DNA from: Ignavibacteriota bacterium
Lineage (GTDB): Bacteria > Bacteroidota > Ignavibacteria > UBA10030 > SZUA-254
DNA length: 64,000 bases
NCBI GenBank assembly: GCA_016212665.1
Contig: JACREZ010000016.1
Span: 186,001 to 250,000, forward strand
Direction of reading: 5' to 3'
The notes beneath the pieces are model-generated. The model was not told the origin of the DNA. It did not search any database and was given only the letters and a program-made list of their open reading frames with translations. How positions within the stretch are numbered: position 1 is the stretch's first letter; every line of letters begins with the position of its first letter. The position numbers were made by a program, and so were the translations under genes. Shown in pieces: positions 18,424-27,288 of this stretch.

Positions 18424-19704
18424 TTATCGTTTGATTATTGTTTTCAACTTCCGGTTAAATCCGGTAAGATTGTATTCTTCTTCTTTCCCCGTGACCAATC
18501 GTTCGGGAACATATTTTCCCTCAACACCGCCGACGACTTTCAGTTGGTCAATTCTGCCATCGAAAAAAGAAATCGTTACATGGTCGCCTGTCGTATTATT
18601 GAATCCGTTCGGAGTTGTATCATCGAACAAAAAATAAAGAATTGTTGCGGTTCTGTCAACTTCGATGCGCTCAATTTTTTTTGAATGGAAAAACATCGTG
18701 AGGTCCTGTCCGCTCAGTTGATGGAACCGTTTCGGGAGCGTAAGGTCTGCTTCCGAGATGGCAAAGGAATGTCCCCGAACGTACATCGTTTTTAATTGTC
18801 GCTTGTCCAACTTGATGAACATCGAATCGCCGGATGATTGTGTTGTTGTGCCGTTGGTTTGCGTGTACCAGACGAACGGTGAACGGCGGAGTTGAATGCT
18901 GTCGAGTTTCGTGTAGAAAATTCCGCTCCCGGCTTCTGCGGCAATTTCGCTTCTGTTCATGACGACATTTCCGGTGGCAACCAATCGTTGAAGCGTATCC
19001 TGATATGTTTCCATCGTATCGGCAACGATGATGAGGGTATCGGAAATTCCGTTGGATGTATCAACGCTGAACGCCCGCGGGTGTTCGAGCATCCTGCTGT
19101 ATTTTGTGCTACGGTAATTTTCAAAATGGTCGCCGGTGATGGTCATGTTACTTTCATTTCCTTTGATGGAAACATTTCCCTCGGCGATTGTTTTTTGCTC
19201 GTTCCGGTAGTACGTCAACACATCAGAAAACATTACGCTCGAGGTATCATACACCTTGACGTTCTCTTTGAAGTATGCTATTTTGTCGTTGGAGTAATAC
19301 GTTCCTTGGTCAGCGTAGAGTGTCATTGTTCTATCGTCAAGCCGGACTCGCCCGTATGCTTCGGCAACACGGGTGTTCCCGTAGTACACTCCCTGATTGG
19401 CAACCATCGTCATGCTGTCTTCCGTAACAACGACTTCCCCTTCAAGCGTTGCCTTGTTGCTTTGCAAAAACTGAATCGCTTTTCTGCATGTCACGGTTGT
19501 TCGTCCGTGAGTGAATTTTACATTGCCGATAAGTTGCCGCGCCCGTTCGCCGTTGATATCCATCCCGATCAAACTGTCTGCGTGATGAAGATAAATCAGG
19601 TTATCGCTCTGCGCATTTGCATGAGACACAAGCAGAAACGCGGCGACGAGAATTACTCCAATCCTCCAATCCTCCAAAATTCCAGTCAGTAGTTCCAGTT
19701 TCAT
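18424..19704 (-). CDS. OstA/LptA-like LPS transport protein (periplasmic bridge)
   Basis: After a signal peptide ending near SHANAQ, the protein is a series of beta-strand repeats typical of the OstA/LptA jelly roll: NVKFTHGRTTVTCRKA, TLEGEVVVTEDSMTMV, AYGRVRLDDRTMTLYADQG and TIAEGNVSIKGNE. At 426 residues it is more than twice as long as proteobacterial LptA. Extended OstA-like proteins are usual in this phylum and may span the periplasm with fewer subunits. The N-terminal signal region is encoded by a GGAGGATT-type tandem repeat, which is unusual. It overlaps lptC by 4 bases. Confidence 0.85.
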   Translation of the reverse strand: MKLELLTGILEDWRIGVILVAAFLLVSHANAQSDNLIYLHHADSLIGMDINGERARQLIGNVKFTHGRTTVTCRKAIQFLQSNKATLEGEVVVTEDSMTMVANQGVYYGNTRVAEAYGRVRLDDRTMTLYADQGTYYSNDKIAYFKENVKVYDTSSVMFSDVLTYYRNEQKTIAEGNVSIKGNESNMTITGDHFENYRSTKYSRMLEHPRAFSVDTSNGISDTLIIVADTMETYQDTLQRLVATGNVVMNRSEIAAEAGSGIFYTKLDSIQLRRSPFVWYTQTNGTTTQSSGDSMFIKLDKRQLKTMYVRGHSFAISEADLTLPKRFHQLSGQDLTMFFHSKKIERIEVDRTATILYFLFDDTTPNGFNNTTGDHVTISFFDGRIDQLKVVGGVEGKYVPERLVTGKEEEYNLTGFNRKLKTIIKR

Positions 19705-20330
19705 TGGTCGGTTTTTGCTTGCCCTGTTACTCTGAAGATAGTATAATTCCGAAGCCCTCGGTCGGATTCAAATCCGTGTCCCTGAATGTGTTCGGTTGGT
19801 GAAGTGATATCCACAAATTTTTGTGTGTGAACTTTCTTCCGGTAATTACTCCAGAAGAGTTCATCTGTTTTCAAGACGGTTCCGCTATCGGAAACAACGA
19901 CGACATCCCCGTGTGCTTCGAGGTCTTTCGTTACATCGTCCACTTTCCCGGTCTTTGCCGTCATAACGGAAGTGTGTCGTTCCTGTTCATCATAAAAATC
20001 AACTACAATGTTTGAATCGAACAATGTGTAACGCTTGTCGGCGTAGGAGGCAATGTGTCCCGCTTTCAGGATTGCCACTAATTTTCCTGAGTCGGTGAAT
20101 GTGATGGTCGTGTTCCAACTTTCCTGAGTCGGAAGGTCTTTGCCGACGATAGTGTTCGTTACTGCCGGTTTGAGTTTTTCTTCACAGCCGGTAAGTGCGA
20201 TGAGCGTTGAGCAGAGAGCGAGGATGAAGAGATTTGAGATTTGCGTTTTGAGATTTGCGTAGAAAGCAGGATGAAGTAAATCATAATTATATTTATGATT
20301 GTTTTGCATTTTGCATTTTGATTTTTTCAT
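19701..20330 (-). CDS. lptC: LPS export periplasmic lipoprotein LptC
   Basis: A lipobox (STLIALTGC) near residue 49 is followed by a single LptC-type beta domain with repeats such as SGKLVAILKAGHIASYADK, NIVVDFYDEQERHT, DLEAHGDVVVVSDSGTVLKT and HIQGHGFESD. LptC hands lipopolysaccharide from LptBFG to the OstA-like bridge. The roughly 37 residues ahead of the hydrophobic segment (starting MKKSKCKMQNNHKYN) are encoded by repeat-like DNA resembling intergenic stutter sequences, so the true start may be internal. It overlaps both neighbours by 4 bases. Confidence 0.85.
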   Translation of the reverse strand: MKKSKCKMQNNHKYNYDLLHPAFYANLKTQISNLFILALCSTLIALTGCEEKLKPAVTNTIVGKDLPTQESWNTTITFTDSGKLVAILKAGHIASYADKRYTLFDSNIVVDFYDEQERHTSVMTAKTGKVDDVTKDLEAHGDVVVVSDSGTVLKTDELFWSNYRKKVHTQKFVDITSPTEHIQGHGFESDRGLRNYTIFRVTGQAKTDQ

Positions 20331-21313
20331 TGATTCTCGTTTCCGAATCCTGCCTTCACTAATTCATGAAGGTGAATCATGCCGACGGGGCGATTGCCGG
20401 AATCAACGACAATGAGTTGCGTGATGGAGAATGCTTCCATCTCGTTCAACGCAAGTTCGGCGAGAAGGTCTTTGGAGATAGTTTTCGGTCGTTTCGTCAT
20501 CGCCATTTCGGCGGTGATGTTGGTAACGTCCGTCGTTTTCTGAAGCAAACGCCGTAAGTCTCCGTCGGTAATGATTCCGATAAGATTGTCATTCGCATCA
20601 ACGACACACGTCGCGCCGAGTCGTTTAGAGGTTATTTCAAGAATCGCATCGCGGAGCGGGACAGTATTCTGAACTTTCGGGACAGCATCCCCCGTCATCA
20701 TCAATTCTTCAACTTTCAAGAGTAACCGCTTCCCGAGATTTCCGCCCGGATGGAACATGGCAAAATCTTCCCGCGTGAAGTTTCGCTTATCTAACAAGGC
20801 AATTGCCAGCGCATCGCCCATGACAAGCATCGCTGTTGTTGAAGCAGTCGGAGCGAGGTCGAACGGACACGCTTCTTCACGTACGCTCACATCCAGCACA
20901 ACGGAAGAATGTTGCGCGAGTTTGGAACCGGGATTTCCCGTCATTAAAATTATCGGAACACCGATGCGTTTGAATAACGGAATCAATTGTTGAAGTTCAT
21001 TCGTGTCGCCGCTTTTGGAAAGACACAACACAACGTCCTCGCTTCGAACCATCCCAAGGTCTCCGTGAATTGCATCGGACGGATGGAGAAACATCGAAGG
21101 TGTTCCGGTAGAGTTGAACGTGGCGACAATTTTTCTTGCAATCAACCCGGATTTTCCCATTCCCGATACGACAATTCTCCCTTTGCAAGTGAACATCGTC
21201 TCGACTGCAATGGCAAAATTCTCGTCAATCCGATTTTGTAACTCCGTCACGGCATCTAATTCGATGCGAACGACTTCTTTTCCTTTTTTGATTGCTTGTT
21301 GATGCCCGGTCAT
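20327..21313 (-). CDS. kdsD: D-arabinose 5-phosphate isomerase (KpsF/GutQ/KdsD family)
   Basis: The N-terminal SIS domain contains GRIVVSGMGKSGLIARKI and FLHPSDAIHGDLGM with LSKSGDTNEL. Two C-terminal CBS motifs follow (IGIITDGDLRRLLQ and RPVGMIHLHELVKAG). The enzyme converts ribulose 5-phosphate to arabinose 5-phosphate, the first step to Kdo. The 328-residue length is standard. It overlaps kdsC by 4 bases and lptC by 4 bases, placing Kdo synthesis and LPS transport under common control. Confidence 0.94.
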   Translation of the reverse strand: MTGHQQAIKKGKEVVRIELDAVTELQNRIDENFAIAVETMFTCKGRIVVSGMGKSGLIARKIVATFNSTGTPSMFLHPSDAIHGDLGMVRSEDVVLCLSKSGDTNELQQLIPLFKRIGVPIILMTGNPGSKLAQHSSVVLDVSVREEACPFDLAPTASTTAMLVMGDALAIALLDKRNFTREDFAMFHPGGNLGKRLLLKVEELMMTGDAVPKVQNTVPLRDAILEITSKRLGATCVVDANDNLIGIITDGDLRRLLQKTTDVTNITAEMAMTKRPKTISKDLLAELALNEMEAFSITQLIVVDSGNRPVGMIHLHELVKAGFGNENQ

Positions 21314-21828
21314 ATCAGGTTCTTTGCTTTCAAAATCATATCGAGAACTTCGCGCACTGCGCCGCGCCCGCCTTCTTTTTTTAATACAATGTGAACATGC
21401 TTTTTGACTTCATCCATCGCATTTGCCGGAGCGAAGGAAAGCCCGACGGTGTTCAACAACGGCACATCAAATTCATCATCGCCGATGAAACAGGCTTCGT
21501 AATCTTCGAGATGATATTTCTGTTTGATTTCTTTGTACGCCGCGACTTTATCCATCCTGCTTTGATACACGTCGGCAATCTTCAATCGCTGTGCGCGATG
21601 GTCAACCGATTTTGAGGTGCGACCGGAAATGATGGCAAACAAAATTCCATGCTCACGTGCCCGTGCAATTCCATAGCCATCGTGAACATCGAAACTCTTG
21701 TACTCAATTCCCCGCGCGTCAATGATGATGCGTCCGTCCGTCAGCACACCGTCAACATCCATGATGACGATGCGAATCTGTTTCAGTTTTTCTTTCAGTG
21801 TTGTTGAAGAAGGTTTCTTCGCCGGCAT
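21310..21828 (-). CDS. kdsC: Kdo-8-phosphate phosphatase KdsC (HAD family)
   Basis: The HAD nucleophile motif DVDGVLTDG is at residues 24-32; FAIISGRTSKSV is motif II and CFIGDDEFDVPLL is motif IV. It has no cap domain, as expected for tetrameric KdsC, and 172 residues is the family size. It removes the phosphate from Kdo 8-phosphate made by the adjacent kdsA product. Confidence 0.94.
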   Translation of the reverse strand: MPAKKPSSTTLKEKLKQIRIVIMDVDGVLTDGRIIIDARGIEYKSFDVHDGYGIARAREHGILFAIISGRTSKSVDHRAQRLKIADVYQSRMDKVAAYKEIKQKYHLEDYEACFIGDDEFDVPLLNTVGLSFAPANAMDEVKKHVHIVLKKEGGRGAVREVLDMILKAKNLI

Positions 21829-21829
21829 G

Positions 21830-22660
21830 TTACTTCTTTACAACTTCATCAATAGCGATAACTTGCCTCAGCAATTCTTCGAGCAAATCAAGTTTCAACT
21901 GACTTGCCGCATCGCTTTTTGCTTTCGCCGGGTTCGGATGTGTTTCGATGAACAACCCGTCGAGCCCGACCGCCGCGCCGGCACGCGCAAGCGGGAAAAT
22001 AAATTCCGGCTGTCCGCCCGATTTGCTATTCGCTCCCCCGGGAAGTTGTACCGAATGAGTTGCATCTAAAATTACGGGATACCCAAGCGAACGCATAATC
22101 ACCAGTGAACGCATATCAACGACTAAATTGTGGTAGCCGAATGTTGTGCCCCGTTCGGTGAGCATGATGTTGTTGTTCCCGGTCGCTTCAATTTTTTTTG
22201 CCTGATGTTTCATATCTTCCGGCGCCATGAATTGACCTTTTTTGATGTTGACAATTTTCCCGGTCTTACCCGCCGCCTGAAGCAAATCCGTTTGCCTGCA
22301 GAGAAACGCGGGAATCTGAATGACATCGGCAACTTCCGCCGCGATGGCAACTTCCTGCTCCGTGTGAACATCGGTAAGAATCGGAACTTCAAACTCGCGT
22401 TTTACATCCGAGAGAATCTTCAACGATGTTTCCATTTCAAGCCCGACGAATGAGTCGCCGCTTGTTCTGTTTGCTTTTTTGTAGGACGATTTGAAAATGA
22501 ACGGGACGTGAAGCCGTTCGGTGATTTGTTTAATCCGCCCGGCAGTTTTAAAAGTAATTTCTTTTCCTTCAATGACACAAGGACCGGCGACCAAAACGAC
22601 CGGATGACCGTCGCCAATAGAAAAATCGTCCAGACGAATAAAGGGTTGTTTGTTCTTCAT
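21830..22660 (-). CDS. kdsA: 3-deoxy-8-phosphooctulonate synthase KdsA
   Basis: TIM-barrel aldolase with VVLVAGPCVIE near the start, FIFKSSYKKANRTS (PEP/A5P binding), PILTDVHTEQEVA, IPAFLCRQTDLLQAAG, and TERGTTFGYHNLVVDMRS followed by DATHSVQLPGG. It condenses phosphoenolpyruvate with arabinose 5-phosphate. The asparagine in KANRTS, rather than a cysteine in the usual metal position, suggests the metal-independent class. It starts inside the end of the lipoprotein gene (4-base overlap). Confidence 0.95.
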   Translation of the reverse strand: MKNKQPFIRLDDFSIGDGHPVVLVAGPCVIEGKEITFKTAGRIKQITERLHVPFIFKSSYKKANRTSGDSFVGLEMETSLKILSDVKREFEVPILTDVHTEQEVAIAAEVADVIQIPAFLCRQTDLLQAAGKTGKIVNIKKGQFMAPEDMKHQAKKIEATGNNNIMLTERGTTFGYHNLVVDMRSLVIMRSLGYPVILDATHSVQLPGGANSKSGGQPEFIFPLARAGAAVGLDGLFIETHPNPAKAKSDAASQLKLDLLEELLRQVIAIDEVVKK

Positions 22661-23310
22661 GGAATAATAATGATACCGTGTTCCGTCACTCCGCGTGTTG
22701 CTGAAAACTCAAATCCGCCGATATGATATTGCAACGTACCGGCAGGGAGCGTGAACGTGCTGTCCCATATTCCCGATTCATTTGCAGTAATACTGAACAT
22801 TGTATCGGGTGTTTGGCTGAATAACCGGAGTGAAGTTGTTTGAAACGAACGTTCTGCTTTGCTTCGATTTAAAAATTGAAATCGCAGTCTGTAGTTCTCG
22901 GTAAGTGTTGTATCGGAGATGACTCGAATAGTTTTTCTGAAACTGCCGTAATTCCCGATGACGGCAATTTGATATGTACCGTGCCGCGAGAATTTTACCG
23001 AAGCCGAAACAGTCTGCACGCTGTACACTGCCGGGCAGACTTGCTGTGGAACTTGATGAATAATAGGTTGAAGGTTCACATTACCGGAGGAATCGTACGT
23101 GACAATGAGTTTCTTAAATGTCCCGCCGCAGATGTTTGGGAAACTGAGTTTGACCGGAACCTGTGTGTTTTCCTGAGCGGTGTCGGGTGTTACAAGCGCA
23201 AGCACATCGCCGACGACATCCGTTTCATTTGAAGTTTCAGGAAATGAAAGCGGTTCGCACCCGGACAAGAAAATGAGAACAAGGGTGAGAATGAGAAAAA
23301 CGTATTTCAT
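22657..23310 (-). CDS. Predicted lipoprotein of unknown function
   Basis: From ATG 23310 the protein has a lipoprotein signal (MKYVFLILTLVLIFLSGC). The mature part of about 200 residues is all beta-like, with Ig-type strands such as TYQIAVIGNYGSFRKTIRV. An upstream in-frame start at 23364 would add 18 hydrophobic residues and is less convincing. I do not recognise the family. It shares an operon with kdsA (4-base overlap) and follows the secreted carboxypeptidase gene closely, but nothing shows a role in Kdo metabolism. Confidence 0.7.
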   Translation of the reverse strand: MKYVFLILTLVLIFLSGCEPLSFPETSNETDVVGDVLALVTPDTAQENTQVPVKLSFPNICGGTFKKLIVTYDSSGNVNLQPIIHQVPQQVCPAVYSVQTVSASVKFSRHGTYQIAVIGNYGSFRKTIRVISDTTLTENYRLRFQFLNRSKAERSFQTTSLRLFSQTPDTMFSITANESGIWDSTFTLPAGTLQYHIGGFEFSATRGVTEHGIIIIP

Positions 23311-23365
23311 TGCTGAATAAAGTACAAAAATGAGAGCGAAGTACCAAAGAGAAATCGTTCTCAAT

Positions 23366-25756
23366 TTATTTCATAACAATGAGTTTTATTGTTTGATGAT
23401 GACGTTCGGCTCCGTCTTTTTCTGTGACTTTCATTGTCGCAATATAAATGCCGCTCGGTAATTTGTCGGCATCGAAATGTTCGATGTAGGTTCCAGCCGG
23501 ACGGAATTCTTTTGTCAGGACAGAGACTTCTCTTCCAAGCATATCATACACTGCAAGTTTTACAAAGCCCGCTTCCGCAAGTTGCATCTCAATATGCGTG
23601 ACAGGATTGAACGGGTTCGGATAATTTTGTTTGAGTAAAAACCGTTCCGGAAGAGTTTGTTCATCGTGTTGAATACCAACAGGACTTGATTGATACCCGC
23701 GGATTTCTATGTCATCAATGTACCAGCCATCGCGATGGTCAGTGCCGTTGGATAAAAGACGAAACCGTATCCAGACGGAGTCATCAATAAATTCTGTCAC
23801 ATCAAATTCCTGCCGCACCCATTCCATCCCCGGCGTGTAGCCATCGTATCCCCACAACCCGGAACTTTGCCTGTCTCTGCCTGAAGATCTTCGGGAGAGA
23901 GAGGAGTGAAGTGAATACCATGTTTCATTATCGGTAGAAACTTCTACCAAGCCATAGTCAAACAACGGTTGAATTGCCCATGTCGTCCATAACGACAATG
24001 TCACGCGGGAATAATTACTCAAGTCTAACGGTGTTGCGAGTTGAAGAATGCTGTTTGCCATAGAAGGATAATTTCCAAAAGGACTATCGGCAAATGAAGA
24101 AGGCGAACTGTGGAATGTTGTAGTCATTCCCCAATTATTCGTGTTCCAGTTTTGGAGGTCGTTCGAACCGTCGTCTGAAAAAATCAACGTCGAAGGTTCA
24201 ACGCGGAGAGTGAACGTATCGAGAAGAGCATAGCCGCTTGTGTCAGCAATCGAAATAAAAATCCTGAACTCGTTTCCGGCGGAGACAGAATCATGAACTT
24301 CACCGGAAAAATTAACCGGCATGGTAATCAGCGATGGAAAGTACTCGATGGTTTTCGAAGGGGAACTCCAGTGCAGTTCGGTTTCGGAATTGATGGAAAT
24401 AGTCAAATCAAAAATATCTTCTAATCCTTTGTTTCTTACTGTCACCGAAAAATCAAACGGTTCTCCGGCTTCAAGGGAACCATTGTTGTTTTGGTCCAGA
24501 ACCTGCACATCAAGAATGACCGGGTATTTTCCTGCAACATACGCGATGTTAATATTCGAGTTCAGGTTTTCCTTTGCAAAAGGAAGAATCAAAGAAGTTG
24601 AGGGCCAGAAAGAAGTTCCGACTTCCGGCGTCATGGCATAGGTGATGGGTTTAGAAACGTCACCGTACATATAGTCATCTGAATTTCCTCTTGTTCCGTA
24701 ATGGACTGTCTGCAAATCTGTTCCCGTGAGGTATCGGTTCTCTGCTGTCATATCGAACGCGAATTCGCGAAACACTATCGAATCAGCCGATTCCCGTGTA
24801 AGAAATCCCCAAGGATAAATTAAATATTCACCAAATGTATGATAGTTCAATGCGGTTCGTATCGTGTGGTGTTCCATGAATTTTTTTATTGATTGATTCT
24901 CCGGTTCGGAGAATGGGGCTGTTCCACGATACGTATCATCAGCCGGATTCGTTCCGGAACCATTATTGGAAGAATTCCACATGTACTCGGGTCCGTAGTT
25001 TCTGTTCGGGTCAACACCGAAGGTTCCGTCTCCGTTGTTGCGACGATTCTTTCTCCAAAATCCGCCGCCTCCGGGATTTGTTGTTTGATTGTAAACATAT
25101 CCGTCAGGATTGACAACGGGAATAAACCAAAGTTGTCTCTGGTTGACAAGATATGTCGCTGTCGTATTTGTCCCGTAATGTTCGAGAAGCCACCACATGT
25201 AATAGAGAACGGTCATCATTCCTTCCGGTTCACGCGCATGGTGAAGCGCAGTATATAACACTTCCGGTTCGTTTGTTTCTGTTTGATTCGGATTATCGGA
25301 AATTTTCACTGCCCACAACGCGCGTCCTTCGTTCGATGTCCCGATGCTTTCCCTGACGGTAATGAAGTTCGGATAAAGTAACTGCATCGTATCGAGTTGT
25401 TGTTTCACTTCATTGTACGTGTAGTAGCCGCCCATACTTCCGTACCCGAAGCCGAGCGCGTTGAATGCGCCTTTGTGAAGTTGTTGTGCGTAATGTTTCT
25501 CCACATCATCAATGAGAACGGTGTACAAAATATTTTTCTTTGATAATTGTTCGAGCGCATACGGGTCTGCGACAAATTCCATCGCGCCGCCGATGGTCCC
25601 TGTTGTTCCTTCATGGTCAATGCCCGATTCAAAGATGCGGGTAAGCGTTGCTTCATCGGGGACAAGGATGCGAATTTGTTTGTACGTTCCGCGATTGTCT
25701 GTTGCATGAAGAAGTGTGGAAATGAGAAGAAGGAGGAGAGATAATTGGTATTTCAT
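23366..25756 (-). CDS. Secreted M14 zinc carboxypeptidase with T9SS C-terminal sorting domain
   Basis: A signal peptide (LLLLLISTLLHA) leads into an M14 peptidase domain (about 110-400). Zinc ligands are His173 and Glu176 in HHAREPEG and His306 in LNYHTFGEY. NPDGY at 216-220 and NRNYG near 251-255 are substrate-site motifs, and Glu378 in AMTPEVG is the catalytic base. A beta-sandwich region and a MAM-like segment (WYIDDIEIRG) follow. The last 85 residues carry QNYPNPFNPVTHIEM and SGIYIATMKV, the type A sorting signal of type IX secretion. The protein is probably surface-attached or released and degrades proteins or peptides. Confidence 0.92.
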   Translation of the reverse strand: MKYQLSLLLLLISTLLHATDNRGTYKQIRILVPDEATLTRIFESGIDHEGTTGTIGGAMEFVADPYALEQLSKKNILYTVLIDDVEKHYAQQLHKGAFNALGFGYGSMGGYYTYNEVKQQLDTMQLLYPNFITVRESIGTSNEGRALWAVKISDNPNQTETNEPEVLYTALHHAREPEGMMTVLYYMWWLLEHYGTNTTATYLVNQRQLWFIPVVNPDGYVYNQTTNPGGGGFWRKNRRNNGDGTFGVDPNRNYGPEYMWNSSNNGSGTNPADDTYRGTAPFSEPENQSIKKFMEHHTIRTALNYHTFGEYLIYPWGFLTRESADSIVFREFAFDMTAENRYLTGTDLQTVHYGTRGNSDDYMYGDVSKPITYAMTPEVGTSFWPSTSLILPFAKENLNSNINIAYVAGKYPVILDVQVLDQNNNGSLEAGEPFDFSVTVRNKGLEDIFDLTISINSETELHWSSPSKTIEYFPSLITMPVNFSGEVHDSVSAGNEFRIFISIADTSGYALLDTFTLRVEPSTLIFSDDGSNDLQNWNTNNWGMTTTFHSSPSSFADSPFGNYPSMANSILQLATPLDLSNYSRVTLSLWTTWAIQPLFDYGLVEVSTDNETWYSLHSSLSRRSSGRDRQSSGLWGYDGYTPGMEWVRQEFDVTEFIDDSVWIRFRLLSNGTDHRDGWYIDDIEIRGYQSSPVGIQHDEQTLPERFLLKQNYPNPFNPVTHIEMQLAEAGFVKLAVYDMLGREVSVLTKEFRPAGTYIEHFDADKLPSGIYIATMKVTEKDGAERHHQTIKLIVMK

Positions 25757-25786
25757 GGGTTGCTTGTCAATGAGAAAAATTCAATG

Positions 25787-25794
25787 CAAATATA
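25787..25794 (-). promoter_or_regulatory. Candidate -7 element (TAnnTTTG) for the carboxypeptidase gene
   Basis: Read on the minus strand, TATATTTG lies about 30 bases ahead of the start codon and matches the Bacteroidota -7 consensus exactly. The -33 position 20 bases upstream holds CTG instead of TTG. Confidence 0.45.
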
Positions 25795-25856
25795 GCCAAA
25801 GACTTGAACAATTGCAGATTTTGACGTTCCCCGAAACGATTGTATTTTCATTCCCG

Positions 25857-26708
25857 ATGAACGCTGCAAACCTGCATCATGAAAACTTCGCGTTGGAAAA
25901 TGTTCATGGTGATATAATTTTCGGAGATATTCGATATCATGATGATGGAGTGAAAAAGCCGTGCGTTATCATCTGCCACAGTTTTATGGCGTTTAAGAAT
26001 TGGGGATTTTTTCCGTATCTTTCACGCCGAATTGCTGAAGCAGGATTCGTTTCCGTCATCTTCAATTTATCTTTGAATGGTGTTGAAGGAGACGGAAACC
26101 GCATCACCGATTTCGACAGGTTCGCGCGGAATACATTCACGCGGGAACTTGAAGATGTGCAAACGGTTGTTGATGCGTGTGTGAGCGGAATAATCGGTCG
26201 CTATGTGATTGATGTTGAGCGAATCGGGTTGCTCGGTCACTCGCGTGGCGGTGGAATTGCAATTGTTCACTCGGCGAACGACAAAAGAATACAATCACTG
26301 GTGACGCTTTCATCCATTGCTACATTTGACCGATGGCGCGAGGATCAAAAAACAGAATGGAAGAAACACGGTGTTCTTCCTCTTGCGAAAGATTCAACGG
26401 TGAGTCCGTTACGATTGGGCTTAGACTTGTTGAATGATTTGGAAACGAACAGCGAACGATTGAACATCATCCAAGCCGCATCACAAATTTCAATTCCGTG
26501 GCAGATTGTTCACGGCAAAGCAGATGTCACGGTTTCATGCAAAGAAGCCGAAGCGTTGTATCAGGCATCGAACAAGACAAGAAGTGAATTGTTGTTGCTG
26601 GAAAAAGTAGGTCACCTGTACAATGCGGCAACACAAGAAGAAGACAAGTATCAAACACTTGATAGAATTTTAGAACAGACAATACAATTTACCCAACGAA
26701 CGTTGTAA
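25857..26708 (+). CDS. Alpha/beta hydrolase (dienelactone-hydrolase-like)
   Basis: The nucleophile elbow is GHSRGGG, after VERIGLL. An oxyanion-side motif (VIICHSFMAFKNW) lies at the start of the fold. The acid and histidine are likely in VHGKADVTV and KVGHLYN. I chose ATG 25857 (MNAANLHHENF) because earlier in-frame starts run back into the divergent carboxypeptidase gene. Substrate unknown; the fold covers esterases, lipases and peptidases. bioY follows only 9 bases later, so the pair may be cotranscribed, but no functional link is evident. Confidence 0.8.
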   Translation: MNAANLHHENFALENVHGDIIFGDIRYHDDGVKKPCVIICHSFMAFKNWGFFPYLSRRIAEAGFVSVIFNLSLNGVEGDGNRITDFDRFARNTFTRELEDVQTVVDACVSGIIGRYVIDVERIGLLGHSRGGGIAIVHSANDKRIQSLVTLSSIATFDRWREDQKTEWKKHGVLPLAKDSTVSPLRLGLDLLNDLETNSERLNIIQAASQISIPWQIVHGKADVTVSCKEAEALYQASNKTRSELLLLEKVGHLYNAATQEEDKYQTLDRILEQTIQFTQRTL

Positions 26709-26717
26709 AGGAAAATT

Positions 26718-27284
26718 ATGAATCAAACTAAATCAATGACAACATTTTTCCCCGTCGCCGAAACAAAAGTAGTTACTCAGGCGTTGTGGATTGCAGGCTT
26801 TGCAGTCCTCACTGCAGTCGGCGCGCAGATTGAAGTACCGCACCAACCGGTTCCCTACACCATGCAGACATTTTTTGTATTGCTTTCCGGCGCGTTGCTC
26901 GGAAAACGAAACGCAGCATACAGTCAATTAGTGTATCTCGCTCTCGGCGTACTCGGACTTCCGGTGTTTGCTCAATTCGGTTTCGGTGTTGCCCGCTTGC
27001 TCGGACCGACCGGCGGATACCTTCTCAGTTTCCCCGTTGCGGCATTTGCCGTCGGGTATATCATTGATAAAAACAAAAATTTCTGGTGGACTGCATTTGC
27101 GATGGTTGTCGGCTCTCTCTTTATTTTCAGCCTGGGAACGTTGCAATTGCAAATCCATTATTACCGCGAATGGGTTCAATCATTTGTTCATGGCTTTTTG
27201 ATTTTCTCATGGTGGGATGTATTGAAAATTTCCGGCGCGTCCGTGCTTGCTCATCAACTGAGAAAACTCCATTCGGAAAAATGA
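26718..27284 (+). CDS. bioY: Biotin transporter BioY (ECF S component)
   Basis: 188 residues of mostly membrane helices with the family core: VGAQIEVPHQPVPYTMQTFFVLLSG is the conserved first-helix/loop region (seen in parts), followed by GKRNAAYSQLVYLALGVLG and the GPTGGYLLSFP motif. It binds biotin with high affinity; without adjacent bioM/bioN it may work alone or with shared ECF energising subunits. AAAGGA stands ahead of the ATG. Confidence 0.93.
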   Translation: MNQTKSMTTFFPVAETKVVTQALWIAGFAVLTAVGAQIEVPHQPVPYTMQTFFVLLSGALLGKRNAAYSQLVYLALGVLGLPVFAQFGFGVARLLGPTGGYLLSFPVAAFAVGYIIDKNKNFWWTAFAMVVGSLFIFSLGTLQLQIHYYREWVQSFVHGFLIFSWWDVLKISGASVLAHQLRKLHSEK

Positions 27285-27288
27285 TGGT

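Noticed and set aside
18892-19692. Long plus-strand open frame opposite the OstA-like gene
   Set aside because: It is antisense to a gene with clear signal peptide and domain pattern; its translation is rich in Cys, His and Arg without domain character.
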